Shown here: positions 16,570 through 25,916 of the stretch, one piece after another
How the letters are laid out: every line of letters starts with the position of its first letter
How positions within the stretch are numbered: the stretch's first letter is position 1
From: an uncultured Prevotellaceae bacterium
GTDB lineage: Bacteria; Bacteroidota; Bacteroidia; Bacteroidales; Bacteroidaceae
DNA length: 64,000 nt
Assembly: GCA_946188395.1 (NCBI GenBank)
Contig: CAMHUU010000002.1
Coordinates: 62,001-126,000 of the forward strand
Direction: 5' to 3'
Position numbers and translations under genes: made by a program
The notes under the pieces: model-generated
The model's database searches: none
Told to the model about the DNA's origin: nothing
What the model saw: only the letters and a program-made list of their open reading frames with translations

Positions 16570-17499
16570 TTATTCTTTATTTAGAAAGCTGGTTACAGCT
16601 TTCGCCACGCCTTCCGCATCCATTCCGTAGTGGTGGAAAATCTCAGCATTCGTGCCATGAACGACGTTCTCGTCAGGAATACCAATGATACGAACAGGGA
16701 CAGGATTCTCAGAGAGTGTCTCACAGACCATAGCGCCTAGGCCACCAAACTTCGAATGTTCCTCAACGGTGACGATACGACCCGTTTCCTTCGCTGCCTT
16801 ACGGATAGCCTCCTCGTCGAAAGGCTTGATCCACGAGCAGTCGAGCACACGGGCAGAAATGCCTTTCTCCTTCAGTTGCAAGCCAGCCTGCCAAGCGTGG
16901 TAGACGGTTTCGCCAGCAGCAACAATGGTCACATCCATACCATCGAGAATCTGAATGGCCTTGCCTGGTACCACCTCAAAATTGTCGTCAGCATAGACAT
17001 CGGGAACAGCCGCACGTCCCACACGAACGTAGCAGGGCTTGTCGTAGTTCACCAAGAACTTGACCAGTTTCTTGGTAAAGCGCCAGTCGCTGGGCAAACA
17101 AACCGTCATACCTGGGAAGGTACGCAACACAGCAATATCATGCAATGAGTGGTGGGTGGCGCCAAGGGCACCATAGGCCACACCGCCCGATACGCCCAAG
17201 ATGGTTACGGGGTTCTCGGAATAGGCCAAGTCGACCTTAACCTGTTCCAGTGAACGAGCCACATAGAAGCAGGCGGGTCCACAACAGAACACTTTTTTAC
17301 CTGAATGCGCCAAACCAGCTGAGATGCCCACAGCATCCTGTTCAGCGATACCACACTCTACAAACTGCTCAGGCAGTGCATTGGCATAGTCGCCCAACGT
17401 CACAGAACCACGAGCATCGGTGGTTACGGCAATAATATCTTTGTCCTCACGTGCCAGTTCCAGCAACGTGTCAGTAAACTGTTTTCTACAAGCAATCAT
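16570..17499 (-). CDS. Transketolase, C-terminal subunit (split transketolase; candidate AptB)
   Basis: A 309-aa protein with the pyrimidine-binding and C-terminal transketolase domains. FVECGIAEQDAVGISAGLA holds the Glu that activates thiamine diphosphate, and GATHHSLHDIAVLRTFPGMTV follows. It pairs with the N-terminal subunit encoded just upstream (45-base gap holding ATAACG repeats). Together they transfer two-carbon (or, for apulose-4-phosphate, a related ketol) units between sugar phosphates. The adjoining kinase and the split form resemble the apulose-4-phosphate transketolase genes, but an ordinary pentose phosphate transketolase cannot be excluded from sequence alone. Confidence 0.88.
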   Translation of the reverse strand: MIACRKQFTDTLLELAREDKDIIAVTTDARGSVTLGDYANALPEQFVECGIAEQDAVGISAGLAHSGKKVFCCGPACFYVARSLEQVKVDLAYSENPVTILGVSGGVAYGALGATHHSLHDIAVLRTFPGMTVCLPSDWRFTKKLVKFLVNYDKPCYVRVGRAAVPDVYADDNFEVVPGKAIQILDGMDVTIVAAGETVYHAWQAGLQLKEKGISARVLDCSWIKPFDEEAIRKAAKETGRIVTVEEHSKFGGLGAMVCETLSENPVPVRIIGIPDENVVHGTNAEIFHHYGMDAEGVAKAVTSFLNKE

Positions 17500-17511
17500 A
17501 ATTTTTTCGAT

Positions 17512-17535
17512 AATTCGTTATAACGGAATAACGGT
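17512..17535 (-). repeat. ATAACG repeat between the transketolase subunits
   Basis: Three ATAACGg-type units just upstream of the start codon of the C-terminal subunit. Same family as 9369-9425 and 44655-44690. Confidence 0.6.
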
Positions 17536-17544
17536 ATGCCGATA

Positions 17545-18378
17545 TTACGCTTCTAATGTTTTTATTCTCTCTTCAATTTCAGCGACAGCGTCCTTGCACT
17601 GCTCTTCGTTCAGCACACCATGATGCCATTTGGCGATGCCTTCCATGAAGCTGACACCCTTGCCCTTCGTGGTGTTCGAGATGAGCAGGTGGGGTTTGCC
17701 GTTGGTGTAGTCAATGGCATCAAAGGTCTTGACGATGTCCTCCATCGAGTCGCCATTCATCTCGATGACGTCCCAACCAAAGGCGCCCCAGCGTTCCTTG
17801 ATGCTGTCGATAGGCATCACATCCTCTGTATCGCCACTAATCTGCAGGTGGTTGCGGTCGATGATGGCCACCAGATTATCCAACTGATACTTGTTACCAG
17901 CCATAGCTGCCTCGTAGATAGAGCCCTCGCCCTGTTCGCCATCGCCCATGAGGACATAGGTCTTCCACTGCTTTTGGTCCATCTTGGCGGCAATAGCCAT
18001 ACCGACACCGATACTCAGTCCATGCCCCAGTGCACCAGAATTTACCTCAATGCCTGGCACCTCAATGGTGGGGTGTCCACTCAGAATACTTCCAAACTTA
18101 CCCAGTGTGTCGAGCACTTCTGGCTTCAGGAAACCCTTTGCTTCCAACGTTACGTAAAGTGCCTCTACACAATGTCCCTTCGACAGCACAAAGCGGTCTC
18201 GCTCTGCTGCCTTGGGCTCGGCAGGATTCAAGTTCTTCATCACATGGAAATACAATGCCGTCATCACGTTCAGGCACGACAGGTCGCCACCAATGTGGCC
18301 GGCTTTGGCGGCATACACCACCTCAACAAGGCGCTTACGGTCCTTCTCCGCAAGCAATTCCAATTCTTTTACGCTCAT
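17545..18378 (-). CDS. Transketolase, N-terminal (thiamine diphosphate-binding) subunit; candidate AptA
   Basis: A 277-aa protein equal to the pyrophosphate-binding half of transketolase. Visible are KAGHIGGDLSCLNVMTALYF, LSKGHCVEALY, GALGHGLSIGVGMA and the thiamine diphosphate/magnesium motif GDGEQGEGSIYEAAMAGN ending in LVAIIDRNH. It heads a minus-strand run: this gene, the C-terminal subunit, the FGGY kinase and the DEAD helicase, with gaps of 45, 21 and 13 bases. No clear TAnnTTTG promoter was found in the 78-base gap upstream. Confidence 0.9.
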   Translation of the reverse strand: MSVKELELLAEKDRKRLVEVVYAAKAGHIGGDLSCLNVMTALYFHVMKNLNPAEPKAAERDRFVLSKGHCVEALYVTLEAKGFLKPEVLDTLGKFGSILSGHPTIEVPGIEVNSGALGHGLSIGVGMAIAAKMDQKQWKTYVLMGDGEQGEGSIYEAAMAGNKYQLDNLVAIIDRNHLQISGDTEDVMPIDSIKERWGAFGWDVIEMNGDSMEDIVKTFDAIDYTNGKPHLLISNTTKGKGVSFMEGIAKWHHGVLNEEQCKDAVAEIEERIKTLEA

Positions 18379-18456
18379 AGTCTTTAAGTATATACTTTTA
18401 TATTAAAGATGTACGAGCGTGCGATTTGTCATCAGTCTGCGACAAAATAATGCGTG

Positions 18457-21336
18457 TTATCTATAAACGTCCTCTTTCTTCAGTTCTACAATCTTGCCGT
18501 AACTGGATAGAGCCTTGAGGTCTGTTGTCTTCTTGTCGCCAATGATGATCCAGACGCGGCTCTGGTTGTTGCCCACGTGTTGCTGATGGAATTGCACAAT
18601 ATCTTGGGCTGTGATAGCAGGCAAGAGACGGGCCGTCTCGTTGTTGGGATCAGACGTATAGCCGTTATTACGCTGGTTGGCCACATATTTGGCAATACCG
18701 CGGAACGTGGGATAATCGTTCTGAATGTCGCTGAGCACACTCTGACGGGCCGACTCCAAGTTTTCTTCCTTCATAGGCATCTGACGTAACAGCGAATCGA
18801 TGGTGGCAACAGCCTCTATTGTCTTGTCGGCCTGAGTACCTGTGGCTGTGATGTAAGCCTGTGGGTCGTTGGGGTGAAGGGCAAGACTGGTGTTGATGCT
18901 TTTACCTCTTGTGGAATAGGCCAGCGAACGGAACTCGCGGACATTCTGGAAGAGCACTGACGACATACCGCCCCCGAAGTATTCATCCCATAGTTTCATC
19001 GTGGCACGTTCGTTAGCAGTAGGCAGAGCACTGATGGCGTCGTAGCTGACGACAAAGTTCTGGCGCGACTTGGGCACGTCGTAGAAGAAGACGGTGGGCT
19101 CGGAGTATTGCTGCAAAGAACGGAAGGTGTCGGCCTTGGGCTTGGTGCATTGTGCCAAAGGGAGTGTTTGTTGCGACTCAGTCGCAACAAACTGAATGGG
19201 CTGGCGCCCGCAGTAGAACAGCTCGCAGTCGTACTGTTGCAACTCGCGGAACAGCGCCAACAGCTCGTCGCTCTTCAGCGCCTTGACTTCTTTCTTCGAC
19301 AGTTGGGTCAGATAAGTCGATTTGTTGCCATACGCCACTCGTTGTAACATAGGAGCAAGCACGTCGTCTTTCTGCTTGCCAAAGCTTTTGCGGTCCACCT
19401 TGTCGGCATCCCTAGCCTCGTCGAGGGCATCATCGTCGCCTTTCGCTGCACGCAGGAAATGGGCCAGCAGTTGCAGGGCTGGTTTCAGCTGGCGGTCGGG
19501 ACCAGTCAGGTTGATGCTGAAGTTCACGTCGCCCTGGGCCACTTCCATCGTGGTGCCGATGCGCTGCCAAGCCTGTTCCAGCTGTTGTTTCTTCAGCGAA
19601 TCGGTGCCTAGTGCATTGAGATAGGGAGCAAGCACAGCAAGTTTGGGTGTGTGCAGCGTACCATCCTTATAGCGCAGGGTGAACGTAAAGATATCGTTCA
19701 CAGGGTTCTCCTTATAATATAAGGTGACGTGGTCGTTCAGCTTCTGTGTCGTGACGTCTTTTTGGAAATTAACGGTACGGATGGTGGCTTCCTTGACGGG
19801 AATCTGTTCCAACTGCTGGGCGAAAGCCGACTTGGCATCCATATTCTTCGGCGAGATGGGCTTATAGCCAGGCTGTTTCAATGTCTCTTTGTCAGGTGTG
19901 CCATACTTCTTGCGCAGGGTAATATAGTGAGCGCCATAGTATTTCTTTGCTGCGGCGACGACATCTTCCTTTGTGATCTGCTTGATGTGTTCAATCTTAT
20001 CGAGCACCTCTTGCCACGAGTGGCCTTTCGAGAAGACATCGACCATCAGTTCCGAACGACTGCCAATGGTTTCCAGATTGCGTTCATTTTCCATCACCAT
20101 CTCCTGTTTCAGGGCTTCCATTTGCTCTGTGCTAAAGTTTCCGTCCATCACCTGTTGTACCTGCTCCATAATACGTGCTTCGGCAGTTTTCATCTTGCCT
20201 AACAGTTTGGGAATGATGACGATAGCCGTACCACCCGCATCGGCAAAAGCCATACTCATGGCAGCTCCCATCATCACCTTGTGCTCGTTCATCAGCGAGT
20301 CGATGAGTCCGGCCTTACCGTTCGAGAGCAGGGAGTTGGCTAAGTCGAGGGCATCGGCATCAGGCTCGAAGTCGGTAGGAGCCTTAAACACCAATGCCTC
20401 AATACCGATCAACGGAATAGGCAGTTTGATTTCGCATGACTCACCTTCCTGAATATCAGGCATGGGACTATAGCCGCGCTCTGGGACTGGGCCCGTCTGC
20501 ACACGTCCGAAGGTCTGCTCCAAGAGGATCGTCAGCGTAGAGTCGGGCGTGATGTCGCCACAAAGTATAAGTCCCATGTTCGATGCCACATAGTATTTCT
20601 TGAAGAAGGCTGCCATATCCGATAGGCGTGGATTCTTCAGATTCTCTGTCGAGCCAAGAATGGGGTAGGCGTAGGGCTGTGTCTTGAATACGGCACTGAA
20701 GACTTTCTCTTGAGCGTCACCAGCCATACCGTCTGCTGAGCGGTTCTTTTCTTCATACACATTCTCCAGCTCTCCTTGGAACCCACGGAACACAGGTGTG
20801 ATGAGTCGCTCGGAGTTCAGCCAGCACCATTGTTCGATAAACTGTGGCAGGAAGGTGTTGTAATAAAAGGTCTCGTCGTAACCCGTGCCGGCATTCAGGC
20901 CACTACCGCCATATTTCGAGATCAAACGGTTGAACTCGTTGGGGATTACATAGTCCGCTGCCTTCAGGCTCAGCTCGTTGATGTGCTGCTGAATCTTAGT
21001 ACGCTCAGCCTCGTCCTGAGTCTGGCTCAACAGGTCGTACTGCACGGAGATGCTGTCCAGCCAGGGCTTTTCTGCCTGATAATCAACAGTTCCGATACGA
21101 TCCGTGCCCTTGAACATGATATGCTCAAAATAGTGGGCAATACCCGTATTCGGACAGTCCTTTGCGCCCGCCTTCACCACAACGGCACCAAACACCTTTG
21201 GTTGCGAGTGGTCTTCGTTCAACCAAACGGTCATGCCGTTCTTCAGTTTAAACTCCTTGACTTGCAGTTGTCCATAGGCTTCATTGACAACTACGGATGA
21301 CAAAATGGCTGTTAGAAGAAAAATAATACGTCTCAT
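18457..21336 (-). CDS. M16 family zinc metallopeptidase (PqqL-like), exported
   Basis: A protein of about 959 aa with two M16 halves. The N-terminal half has the inverted zinc motif HYFEH (residues 68-72). The C-terminal half lacks it, as usual for the partner half. The frame stays open to a Met at 21438, but a reverse promoter (21375-21382) lies inside that extension, so the real start is 21336 (MRRIIFLLTAILSSVVV, a signal peptide ending near AYGQ) or 21348 (MNCTMRR). It is likely a periplasmic peptidase that degrades peptides. The gene is divergent from gpmI and no partner gene adjoins it. Confidence 0.85.
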   Translation of the reverse strand: MRRIIFLLTAILSSVVVNEAYGQLQVKEFKLKNGMTVWLNEDHSQPKVFGAVVVKAGAKDCPNTGIAHYFEHIMFKGTDRIGTVDYQAEKPWLDSISVQYDLLSQTQDEAERTKIQQHINELSLKAADYVIPNEFNRLISKYGGSGLNAGTGYDETFYYNTFLPQFIEQWCWLNSERLITPVFRGFQGELENVYEEKNRSADGMAGDAQEKVFSAVFKTQPYAYPILGSTENLKNPRLSDMAAFFKKYYVASNMGLILCGDITPDSTLTILLEQTFGRVQTGPVPERGYSPMPDIQEGESCEIKLPIPLIGIEALVFKAPTDFEPDADALDLANSLLSNGKAGLIDSLMNEHKVMMGAAMSMAFADAGGTAIVIIPKLLGKMKTAEARIMEQVQQVMDGNFSTEQMEALKQEMVMENERNLETIGSRSELMVDVFSKGHSWQEVLDKIEHIKQITKEDVVAAAKKYYGAHYITLRKKYGTPDKETLKQPGYKPISPKNMDAKSAFAQQLEQIPVKEATIRTVNFQKDVTTQKLNDHVTLYYKENPVNDIFTFTLRYKDGTLHTPKLAVLAPYLNALGTDSLKKQQLEQAWQRIGTTMEVAQGDVNFSINLTGPDRQLKPALQLLAHFLRAAKGDDDALDEARDADKVDRKSFGKQKDDVLAPMLQRVAYGNKSTYLTQLSKKEVKALKSDELLALFRELQQYDCELFYCGRQPIQFVATESQQTLPLAQCTKPKADTFRSLQQYSEPTVFFYDVPKSRQNFVVSYDAISALPTANERATMKLWDEYFGGGMSSVLFQNVREFRSLAYSTRGKSINTSLALHPNDPQAYITATGTQADKTIEAVATIDSLLRQMPMKEENLESARQSVLSDIQNDYPTFRGIAKYVANQRNNGYTSDPNNETARLLPAITAQDIVQFHQQHVGNNQSRVWIIIGDKKTTDLKALSSYGKIVELKKEDVYR

Positions 21337-21374
21337 CGTGCAATTCATAACAATCTGTTTAATGATTATTGGTG

Positions 21375-21382
21375 CAAAGATA
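21375..21382 (-). promoter_or_regulatory. -7 box (TATCTTTG) for the M16 peptidase gene
   Basis: Reverse-strand TAnnTTTG lying 39 bases upstream of the chosen start. It decides against the longer frame. Confidence 0.65.
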
Positions 21383-21404
21383 GCAATAATTGGAAAAAAC
21401 TTCG

Positions 21405-21412
21405 TAACTTTG
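21405..21412 (+). promoter_or_regulatory. -7 box (TAACTTTG) for gpmI
   Basis: Forward TAnnTTTG, 38 bases before the gpmI ATG, back to back with the M16 peptidase promoter. Confidence 0.7.
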
Positions 21413-21449
21413 CACCCCAAAGAAAGAACTTTAAACAATTATTAAGATT

Positions 21450-22970
21450 ATGGCAAAGAAAGCACTTTTGATGATTCTCGACGGATGGGGAATCGGTAAG
21501 CATGGTAAGGGTGATGTGATTTTCAATACTCCCACACCTTATCTCGATTTGTTGACAGCCACTTCGGCTCACTCTCAGTTGATGGCCTCTGGTGAGGACG
21601 TTGGTCTGCCCGATGGACAGATGGGTAACTCTGAGGTGGGTCACCTCAATATCGGTGCTGGTCGTATCGTATACCAGGACCTCGTGAAGATCAACCGCGC
21701 CTGCAAGGATGGTTCTATCATGGAGAACCCTCAGGTAAAGGCAGCTTACACATACGCTAAGGAGAACAACAAGAAGCTGCACCTGATGGGTCTTACTTCT
21801 GACGGTGGTGTGCACTCAAGCCTTGATCACTTGTTTAAACTCATCGAGATTGGTAAGGCTTATGGCCTGAAGAATCAGGTGTTTGTTCATTGCTATATGG
21901 ATGGTCGTGACACCGACCCCAAGAGTGGTAAGGGCTTTATCGAGCAGGTCAGCAAGGTTTGTGCTGACAACGATGCTGCTATCGCAAGTATCGTTGGTCG
22001 TTTCTACGCGATGGACCGCGACAAGCGTTGGGAGCGCGTGAAGGAAGGCTACGACCTGATTGTGAACGGTACTGGTAAGCAGGCTACCGATATGGTTCAG
22101 GCCATGCAGGAGTCGTACGACGAGGGCGTAACTGATGAATTCATCAAGCCAATCCACAACGCATCTGTCAATGGTTGTATCGAAGAGGGTGATGTTGTTA
22201 TCTTCATCAACTTCCGTAACGACCGTGCTAAGGAGATGACTATCGCGCTGACTCAGGAGGATATGCCAGAGCAGGGCATGAAGACGATTCCTAGCCTGCA
22301 GTACTACTGCATGACTCCATACGATGCTAACTTCAAGGGTGTTCACATCCTCTTCCCGAAGGAGAACGTTGAGGACACGCTGGGCGAGTATCTGAGCAAG
22401 CAGGGCAAGAAGCAGCTGCATACCGCAGAGACTGAGAAGTATGCACACGTAACCTTCTTCTTCAATGGTGGTCGCGAGGCGCCATACGAGGGTGAGGATC
22501 GTATCCTGGTTCCTTCTCCAAAGGTGGCTACCTACGACCTGAAGCCAGAAATGAGTGCTTACGAGGTAAAGGATAAGCTGGTAGCTGCCATCAACGAGGC
22601 TAAGTACGATTTCATCGTAGTTAACTTCGCTAATGGTGATATGGTAGGCCATACAGGTATCTACAATGCTATCGCTAAGGCTGTTTGGGCTGTTGACAAC
22701 TGCGTTCGTGAGGTTATCGAGGCTGCCAAGGCCAACGACTACGAGGCAATCATCATTGCCGATCACGGAAATGCCGACAACGCCATCAACCCCGATGGAA
22801 CACCCAACACCGCTCACTCGCTGAACCCCGTTCCTTTCATCTATGTTACCAACAACAACTCGGCTACGGTGAAGGACGGTCGTCTGGCTGACGTGGCTCC
22901 TTCTATCCTCCATATCATGGGCTTGGAGCAGCCTTCAGACATGACTGGTGAGAACCTGATTACGGATTAA
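21450..22970 (+). CDS. gpmI: 2,3-bisphosphoglycerate-independent phosphoglycerate mutase
   Basis: A 506-aa glycolytic enzyme that interconverts 3- and 2-phosphoglycerate in the cytoplasm with two manganese ions. The alkaline-phosphatase-type N-terminus is [11 protein letters not shown]. Phosphate-accepting Ser61 lies in [30 protein letters not shown] and [11 protein letters not shown] carry further metal and substrate residues. Length and motifs are full for the family. It is transcribed alone from a TAACTTTG promoter and ends at a strong terminator. Codon use looks biased to highly expressed genes. Confidence 0.97.
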   Translation: MAKKALLMILDGWGIGKHGKGDVIFNTPTPYLDLLTATSAHSQLMASGEDVGLPDGQMGNSEVGHLNIGAGRIVYQDLVKINRACKDGSIMENPQVKAAYTYAKENNKKLHLMGLTSDGGVHSSLDHLFKLIEIGKAYGLKNQVFVHCYMDGRDTDPKSGKGFIEQVSKVCADNDAAIASIVGRFYAMDRDKRWERVKEGYDLIVNGTGKQATDMVQAMQESYDEGVTDEFIKPIHNASVNGCIEEGDVVIFINFRNDRAKEMTIALTQEDMPEQGMKTIPSLQYYCMTPYDANFKGVHILFPKENVEDTLGEYLSKQGKKQLHTAETEKYAHVTFFFNGGREAPYEGEDRILVPSPKVATYDLKPEMSAYEVKDKLVAAINEAKYDFIVVNFANGDMVGHTGIYNAIAKAVWAVDNCVREVIEAAKANDYEAIIIADHGNADNAINPDGTPNTAHSLNPVPFIYVTNNNSATVKDGRLADVAPSILHIMGLEQPSDMTGENLITD

Positions 22971-22995
22971 AACGTAAGATGCAATAAGAAAAAGA

Positions 22996-23026
22996 AAGGT
23001 TTGCCAAGCGGCAAACCTTCTTTTTG
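22996..23026. terminator. Terminator between gpmI and the convergent esterase gene
   Basis: Perfect 10-bp stem AAGGTTTGCC/GGCAAACCTT with a 4-base loop, then CTTTTTG. Confidence 0.85.
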
Positions 23027-23036
23027 TTTAATGGCC

Positions 23037-23852
23037 TTAGAAACTGCGGAGCCAGGCTTTCAGTTCGAGCATCATTTCGAAGTGGTAGGTAAACGACTGG
23101 CGAATGCCAAAGCCGTGTCCTCCAGAGGGGTAGATGTGCATCGAGGTGGAAACACCATGAGCATTGAGCTGCTCGTAGTAGTTCAGGCTGTTGGCGGGAG
23201 GCACAGCACGATCGTCGTAAGCTAATGCGAGGAAACAGCGAGGGCTATTTTTCGTGATGTGCTGCTCGTTGCAGTACTCGTTGACCAACTTCTGCTTAGG
23301 ACTTTTTCCTAACAGATTGTCGCGCGAGCCCTGATGGGTGATGCCCTGTTCCATCGAGATGACAGGATAGAACAATATTTGGAAGTTGGGCATTGCGTCG
23401 CTGGTGGCATGGGTGGCAACGGTAGATGCCAAGTGTCCGCCAGCTGAGAAACCCATGATGCCCACATCGTTGGGGTTGATATGCCAAGCCTCCGCATTTC
23501 TCCTCACCAGGCGCATCGCCTCTTCGGCATCCTCGGCAGGAACAGTATAGTTGCCATGAGGCATGCGGTACTTCAACACAATGAGGGCGATACCCTGTTC
23601 GTTGAAAAACGGTGCCCACTCGAATCCTTCGTGCTGCATGGCCAGATGGGAGTAACCGCCTCCAGGACAGCACACGATGGCACGTCCTGTGGCCTTCTTT
23701 TCGTTGGGCAGAAAGACGGTAACCTTCGCCGTGTCTTTTGCGTCACCACTACTGGTTCGTGGACCGTCAGGCCACAGATTCATTTCGGTGCCCTTTTGGG
23801 CTGATGCCATTGTCGATGCGAACATCATGAGGAAAAACAATACTTTTTTCAT
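23037..23852 (-). CDS. Secreted alpha/beta-hydrolase (acetyl-xylan-esterase-like)
   Basis: A 271-aa exported hydrolase (signal peptide MKKVLFFLMMFASTMASAQ). The oxyanion segment PGGGYSHL, nucleophile Ser136 in GFSAGGH, a likely acid Asp in YDDRAVP and a His in SGGHGFG complete the triad. The BD-FAE/abhydrolase_3 group of this size removes acetyl or other acyl groups from plant polysaccharides. The exact substrate cannot be told. It is transcribed divergently from the SASA-type acetylesterase gene, from overlapping promoters, so the two may be expressed together. Confidence 0.82.
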   Translation of the reverse strand: MKKVLFFLMMFASTMASAQKGTEMNLWPDGPRTSSGDAKDTAKVTVFLPNEKKATGRAIVCCPGGGYSHLAMQHEGFEWAPFFNEQGIALIVLKYRMPHGNYTVPAEDAEEAMRLVRRNAEAWHINPNDVGIMGFSAGGHLASTVATHATSDAMPNFQILFYPVISMEQGITHQGSRDNLLGKSPKQKLVNEYCNEQHITKNSPRCFLALAYDDRAVPPANSLNYYEQLNAHGVSTSMHIYPSGGHGFGIRQSFTYHFEMMLELKAWLRSF

Positions 23853-23874
23853 AAATAAATAGGTTTATTGCTTG

Positions 23875-23882
23875 CAAAGGTA
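23875..23882 (-). promoter_or_regulatory. -7 box (TACCTTTG) for the esterase gene
   Basis: Reverse TAnnTTTG, 23 bases upstream of the esterase ATG. Confidence 0.65.
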
Positions 23883-23894
23883 CGAAATAATTCG

Positions 23895-23902
23895 TATCTT
23901 TG
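23895..23902 (+). promoter_or_regulatory. -7 box (TATCTTTG) for the acetylesterase-to-DUF4923 run
   Basis: Forward TAnnTTTG, 31 bases before the ATG at 23933. Its -33 region overlaps the reverse promoter. Confidence 0.7.
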
Positions 23903-23932
23903 CGCCATTAAAGCGATAAAAACTTTTGAACT

Positions 23933-25387
23933 ATGAATAAAAAGATTCTTTCTTTACTCTTCGCAACGTGCCTGACGATGGGAGCTCAGGCCAAGGTGAA
24001 ACTGCCCCATTTGGTGGGTGACAACATGGTAATTCAGCAACAGACGGACGTCCGTCTGTGGGGTTGGACCAAGCCAGGCAAGAAGGTAATTGCCACTACG
24101 TCGTGGAGCAATGAACGTAGTGAGGCGAAGGCTGACAAAGCGGGTCGTTGGCTGTTGACGGTAAAGTCGCCCAAGGCCAGCTATGAGCCATTGTCAATTA
24201 CCTTCGACGATGGTGATGGACAGGTGACTATCCAGAATGTGCTGGCTGGTGAAGTATGGGTTTGTGCTGGTCAGTCGAATATGGAGATGCCTGTCAAAGG
24301 TTTTGGTAACTGCCCCGTACTGAACTACAACCAGGAGGTAATCAATGCCGCAGGTAAAAGGCAGGTGCGCTCTGCTAAGATTCCAAGCATCATGCGCATG
24401 ACTCCTCAGGAGGATGCCGATACCGAGTGGCGCGAGTGTTCGCCCCAAACCGTTGGCGATTTCTCTGCTACGGGCTATTTCTTCGCCAAGGTCGTCAATC
24501 AGGCCCTCGATATTCCCATCGGACTCATCGAGGCCAATAAGGGTGGCAGTCGCGTAGAAAGCTGGCTGACGAAGGAGAATCTGGAGAAATACACTCAGGA
24601 GCCTACGGACACGATGGGCATTGTGAACTTCAAGAAGGAGTGGGACTACCATCGTGCATTGGTCTGGGGTAACGGCACATTCAACCCCATTCTGAACTAT
24701 ACCGTCAAGGGCATTCTGTTCTATCAGGGTTGTTCGAATGTGGGCGATCCGGGCAACCAGTATTCAGAACGTCTGAAGTTGTTGGTCGAGCAGTGGCGTT
24801 CGCAGTTCAAGTTAGGCGAGATTCCTTTCTATTTCGTGCAGATTGCCCCCTACGATAGTGGCGACAAGCAGGGCACATGGAATGCTTTGTTGCAGGAGCA
24901 GCAGTTCCGTGCTTCACAGATTATTCCCAACAGCGGACTGGTTTGTACCAACGATGCCGTCTATCCGTATGAAGGCACTCAGATTCATCCGGCCCAGAAG
25001 CAGAAGGTGGGCGAGCGCTTGGCCTTCCTGGCTCTGAACAAGACCTACGGCATGAGTAGTGTCATCTGCGAGAGCCCGTCGTATAAGGATATGAACATCA
25101 AGGGCGACACCATCATGCTGCACTTCAACAACGAGTGTGGTGCCATCAGTCGTTTCGAGAATATAGAAGGTTTCGAAGTAGCAGGCAGTGATCGTGTGTT
25201 CCATCCTGCAAAAGCAAGTCATTTCTGGCAGCCTGGTGGAGGCTATTGGGACGAGTGCATCGTGGTTTCCAGCCCTGAGGTCAAGGAACCTGTGGCTGTG
25301 CGCTACTGCTTCCGCAACTGGCAGTTAGGCAATCTGGCCAATGCTGGCGGACTGCCTTTGTTCCCGTTCAGAACAGACAACTGGTAA
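23933..25387 (+). CDS. Sialate O-acetylesterase family (SASA) carbohydrate esterase
   Basis: A 484-aa exported SGNH-type esterase (signal peptide MNKKILSLLFATCLTMGAQA). An N-terminal beta domain (about residues 21-105, LPHLVGDNMVIQQ...VRLWGW) is followed by the catalytic domain with nucleophile Ser115 in VWVCAGQSNMEMP, then LIEANKGGSRVESWL and ILFYQGCSNVGDP. In Bacteroidetes such enzymes remove O-acetyl groups from sialic acids or from xylan and pectin. The plant-wall setting here favours the latter, by inference. The next gene starts directly after its stop codon. Confidence 0.88.
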   Translation: MNKKILSLLFATCLTMGAQAKVKLPHLVGDNMVIQQQTDVRLWGWTKPGKKVIATTSWSNERSEAKADKAGRWLLTVKSPKASYEPLSITFDDGDGQVTIQNVLAGEVWVCAGQSNMEMPVKGFGNCPVLNYNQEVINAAGKRQVRSAKIPSIMRMTPQEDADTEWRECSPQTVGDFSATGYFFAKVVNQALDIPIGLIEANKGGSRVESWLTKENLEKYTQEPTDTMGIVNFKKEWDYHRALVWGNGTFNPILNYTVKGILFYQGCSNVGDPGNQYSERLKLLVEQWRSQFKLGEIPFYFVQIAPYDSGDKQGTWNALLQEQQFRASQIIPNSGLVCTNDAVYPYEGTQIHPAQKQKVGERLAFLALNKTYGMSSVICESPSYKDMNIKGDTIMLHFNNECGAISRFENIEGFEVAGSDRVFHPAKASHFWQPGGGYWDECIVVSSPEVKEPVAVRYCFRNWQLGNLANAGGLPLFPFRTDNW

Positions 25388-25915
25388 ATGGAGCATCCTT
25401 TAGAAAAGTTCAAATATTGTCCTGTCTGTGGCAGCAGTCATTTTGAGGTCAACAACTTCAAAAGCAAGAAGTGTCAGGATTGCGGGTTTACGTACTATGC
25501 AAACCCCTGTTCTGCTACGGCAGCTTTTATTGTCAACGACAAGCAGGAGATGCTGGTGGTGCGACGTGCTAAGGAACCTGCCAAGGGGACGCTCGACCTG
25601 CCTGGTGGTTTCGTCGACATGGGCGAAACGGTAGAACAGGGAATGCGTCGCGAAATCAAGGAGGAAACCGGACTCGACATCGAGGAAATCCAGTACCTCT
25701 TTTCCTCGCCCAATGTCTATCTGTATAGCGGCATGGGTGTCCACACGCTCGACATGGACTTCTTGGTTCCTGTGCACGGCGATGTCCCTGCCATCAAAGC
25801 TGCTGACGATGCTGCTGAGGCATTGTGGATTCCCATCACGGAGGTCAATCCTGACGAGTTTGGTCTGACCAGCATCCGTAATGCAGTCATTCGTTTTTTG
25901 CAAGAATACAAATAA
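25388..25915 (+). CDS. NUDIX hydrolase with N-terminal zinc ribbon
   Basis: A 175-aa cytoplasmic protein. Cys11, Cys14, Cys29 and Cys32 form a zinc ribbon like that of NADH pyrophosphatase (KYCPVCGSSHF, KKCQDCGFTYY). The Nudix box at residues 74-96 is complete: Gly74, Glu80, Arg88-Glu89, Glu92-Glu93 and Gly95 in the GX5EX7REUXEEXGU pattern. It probably hydrolyses a nucleoside diphosphate derivative such as a dinucleotide or nucleotide sugar; the substrate is unknown. The start codon directly follows the upstream stop, which suggests translational coupling. Confidence 0.9.
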   Translation: MEHPLEKFKYCPVCGSSHFEVNNFKSKKCQDCGFTYYANPCSATAAFIVNDKQEMLVVRRAKEPAKGTLDLPGGFVDMGETVEQGMRREIKEETGLDIEEIQYLFSSPNVYLYSGMGVHTLDMDFLVPVHGDVPAIKAADDAAEALWIPITEVNPDEFGLTSIRNAVIRFLQEYK

Positions 25916-25916
25916 T

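Noticed and set aside
21339..21438. Extended N-terminus of the M16 peptidase to 21438
   Set aside because: A reverse promoter box lies inside the extension and a normal signal peptide begins at 21336.
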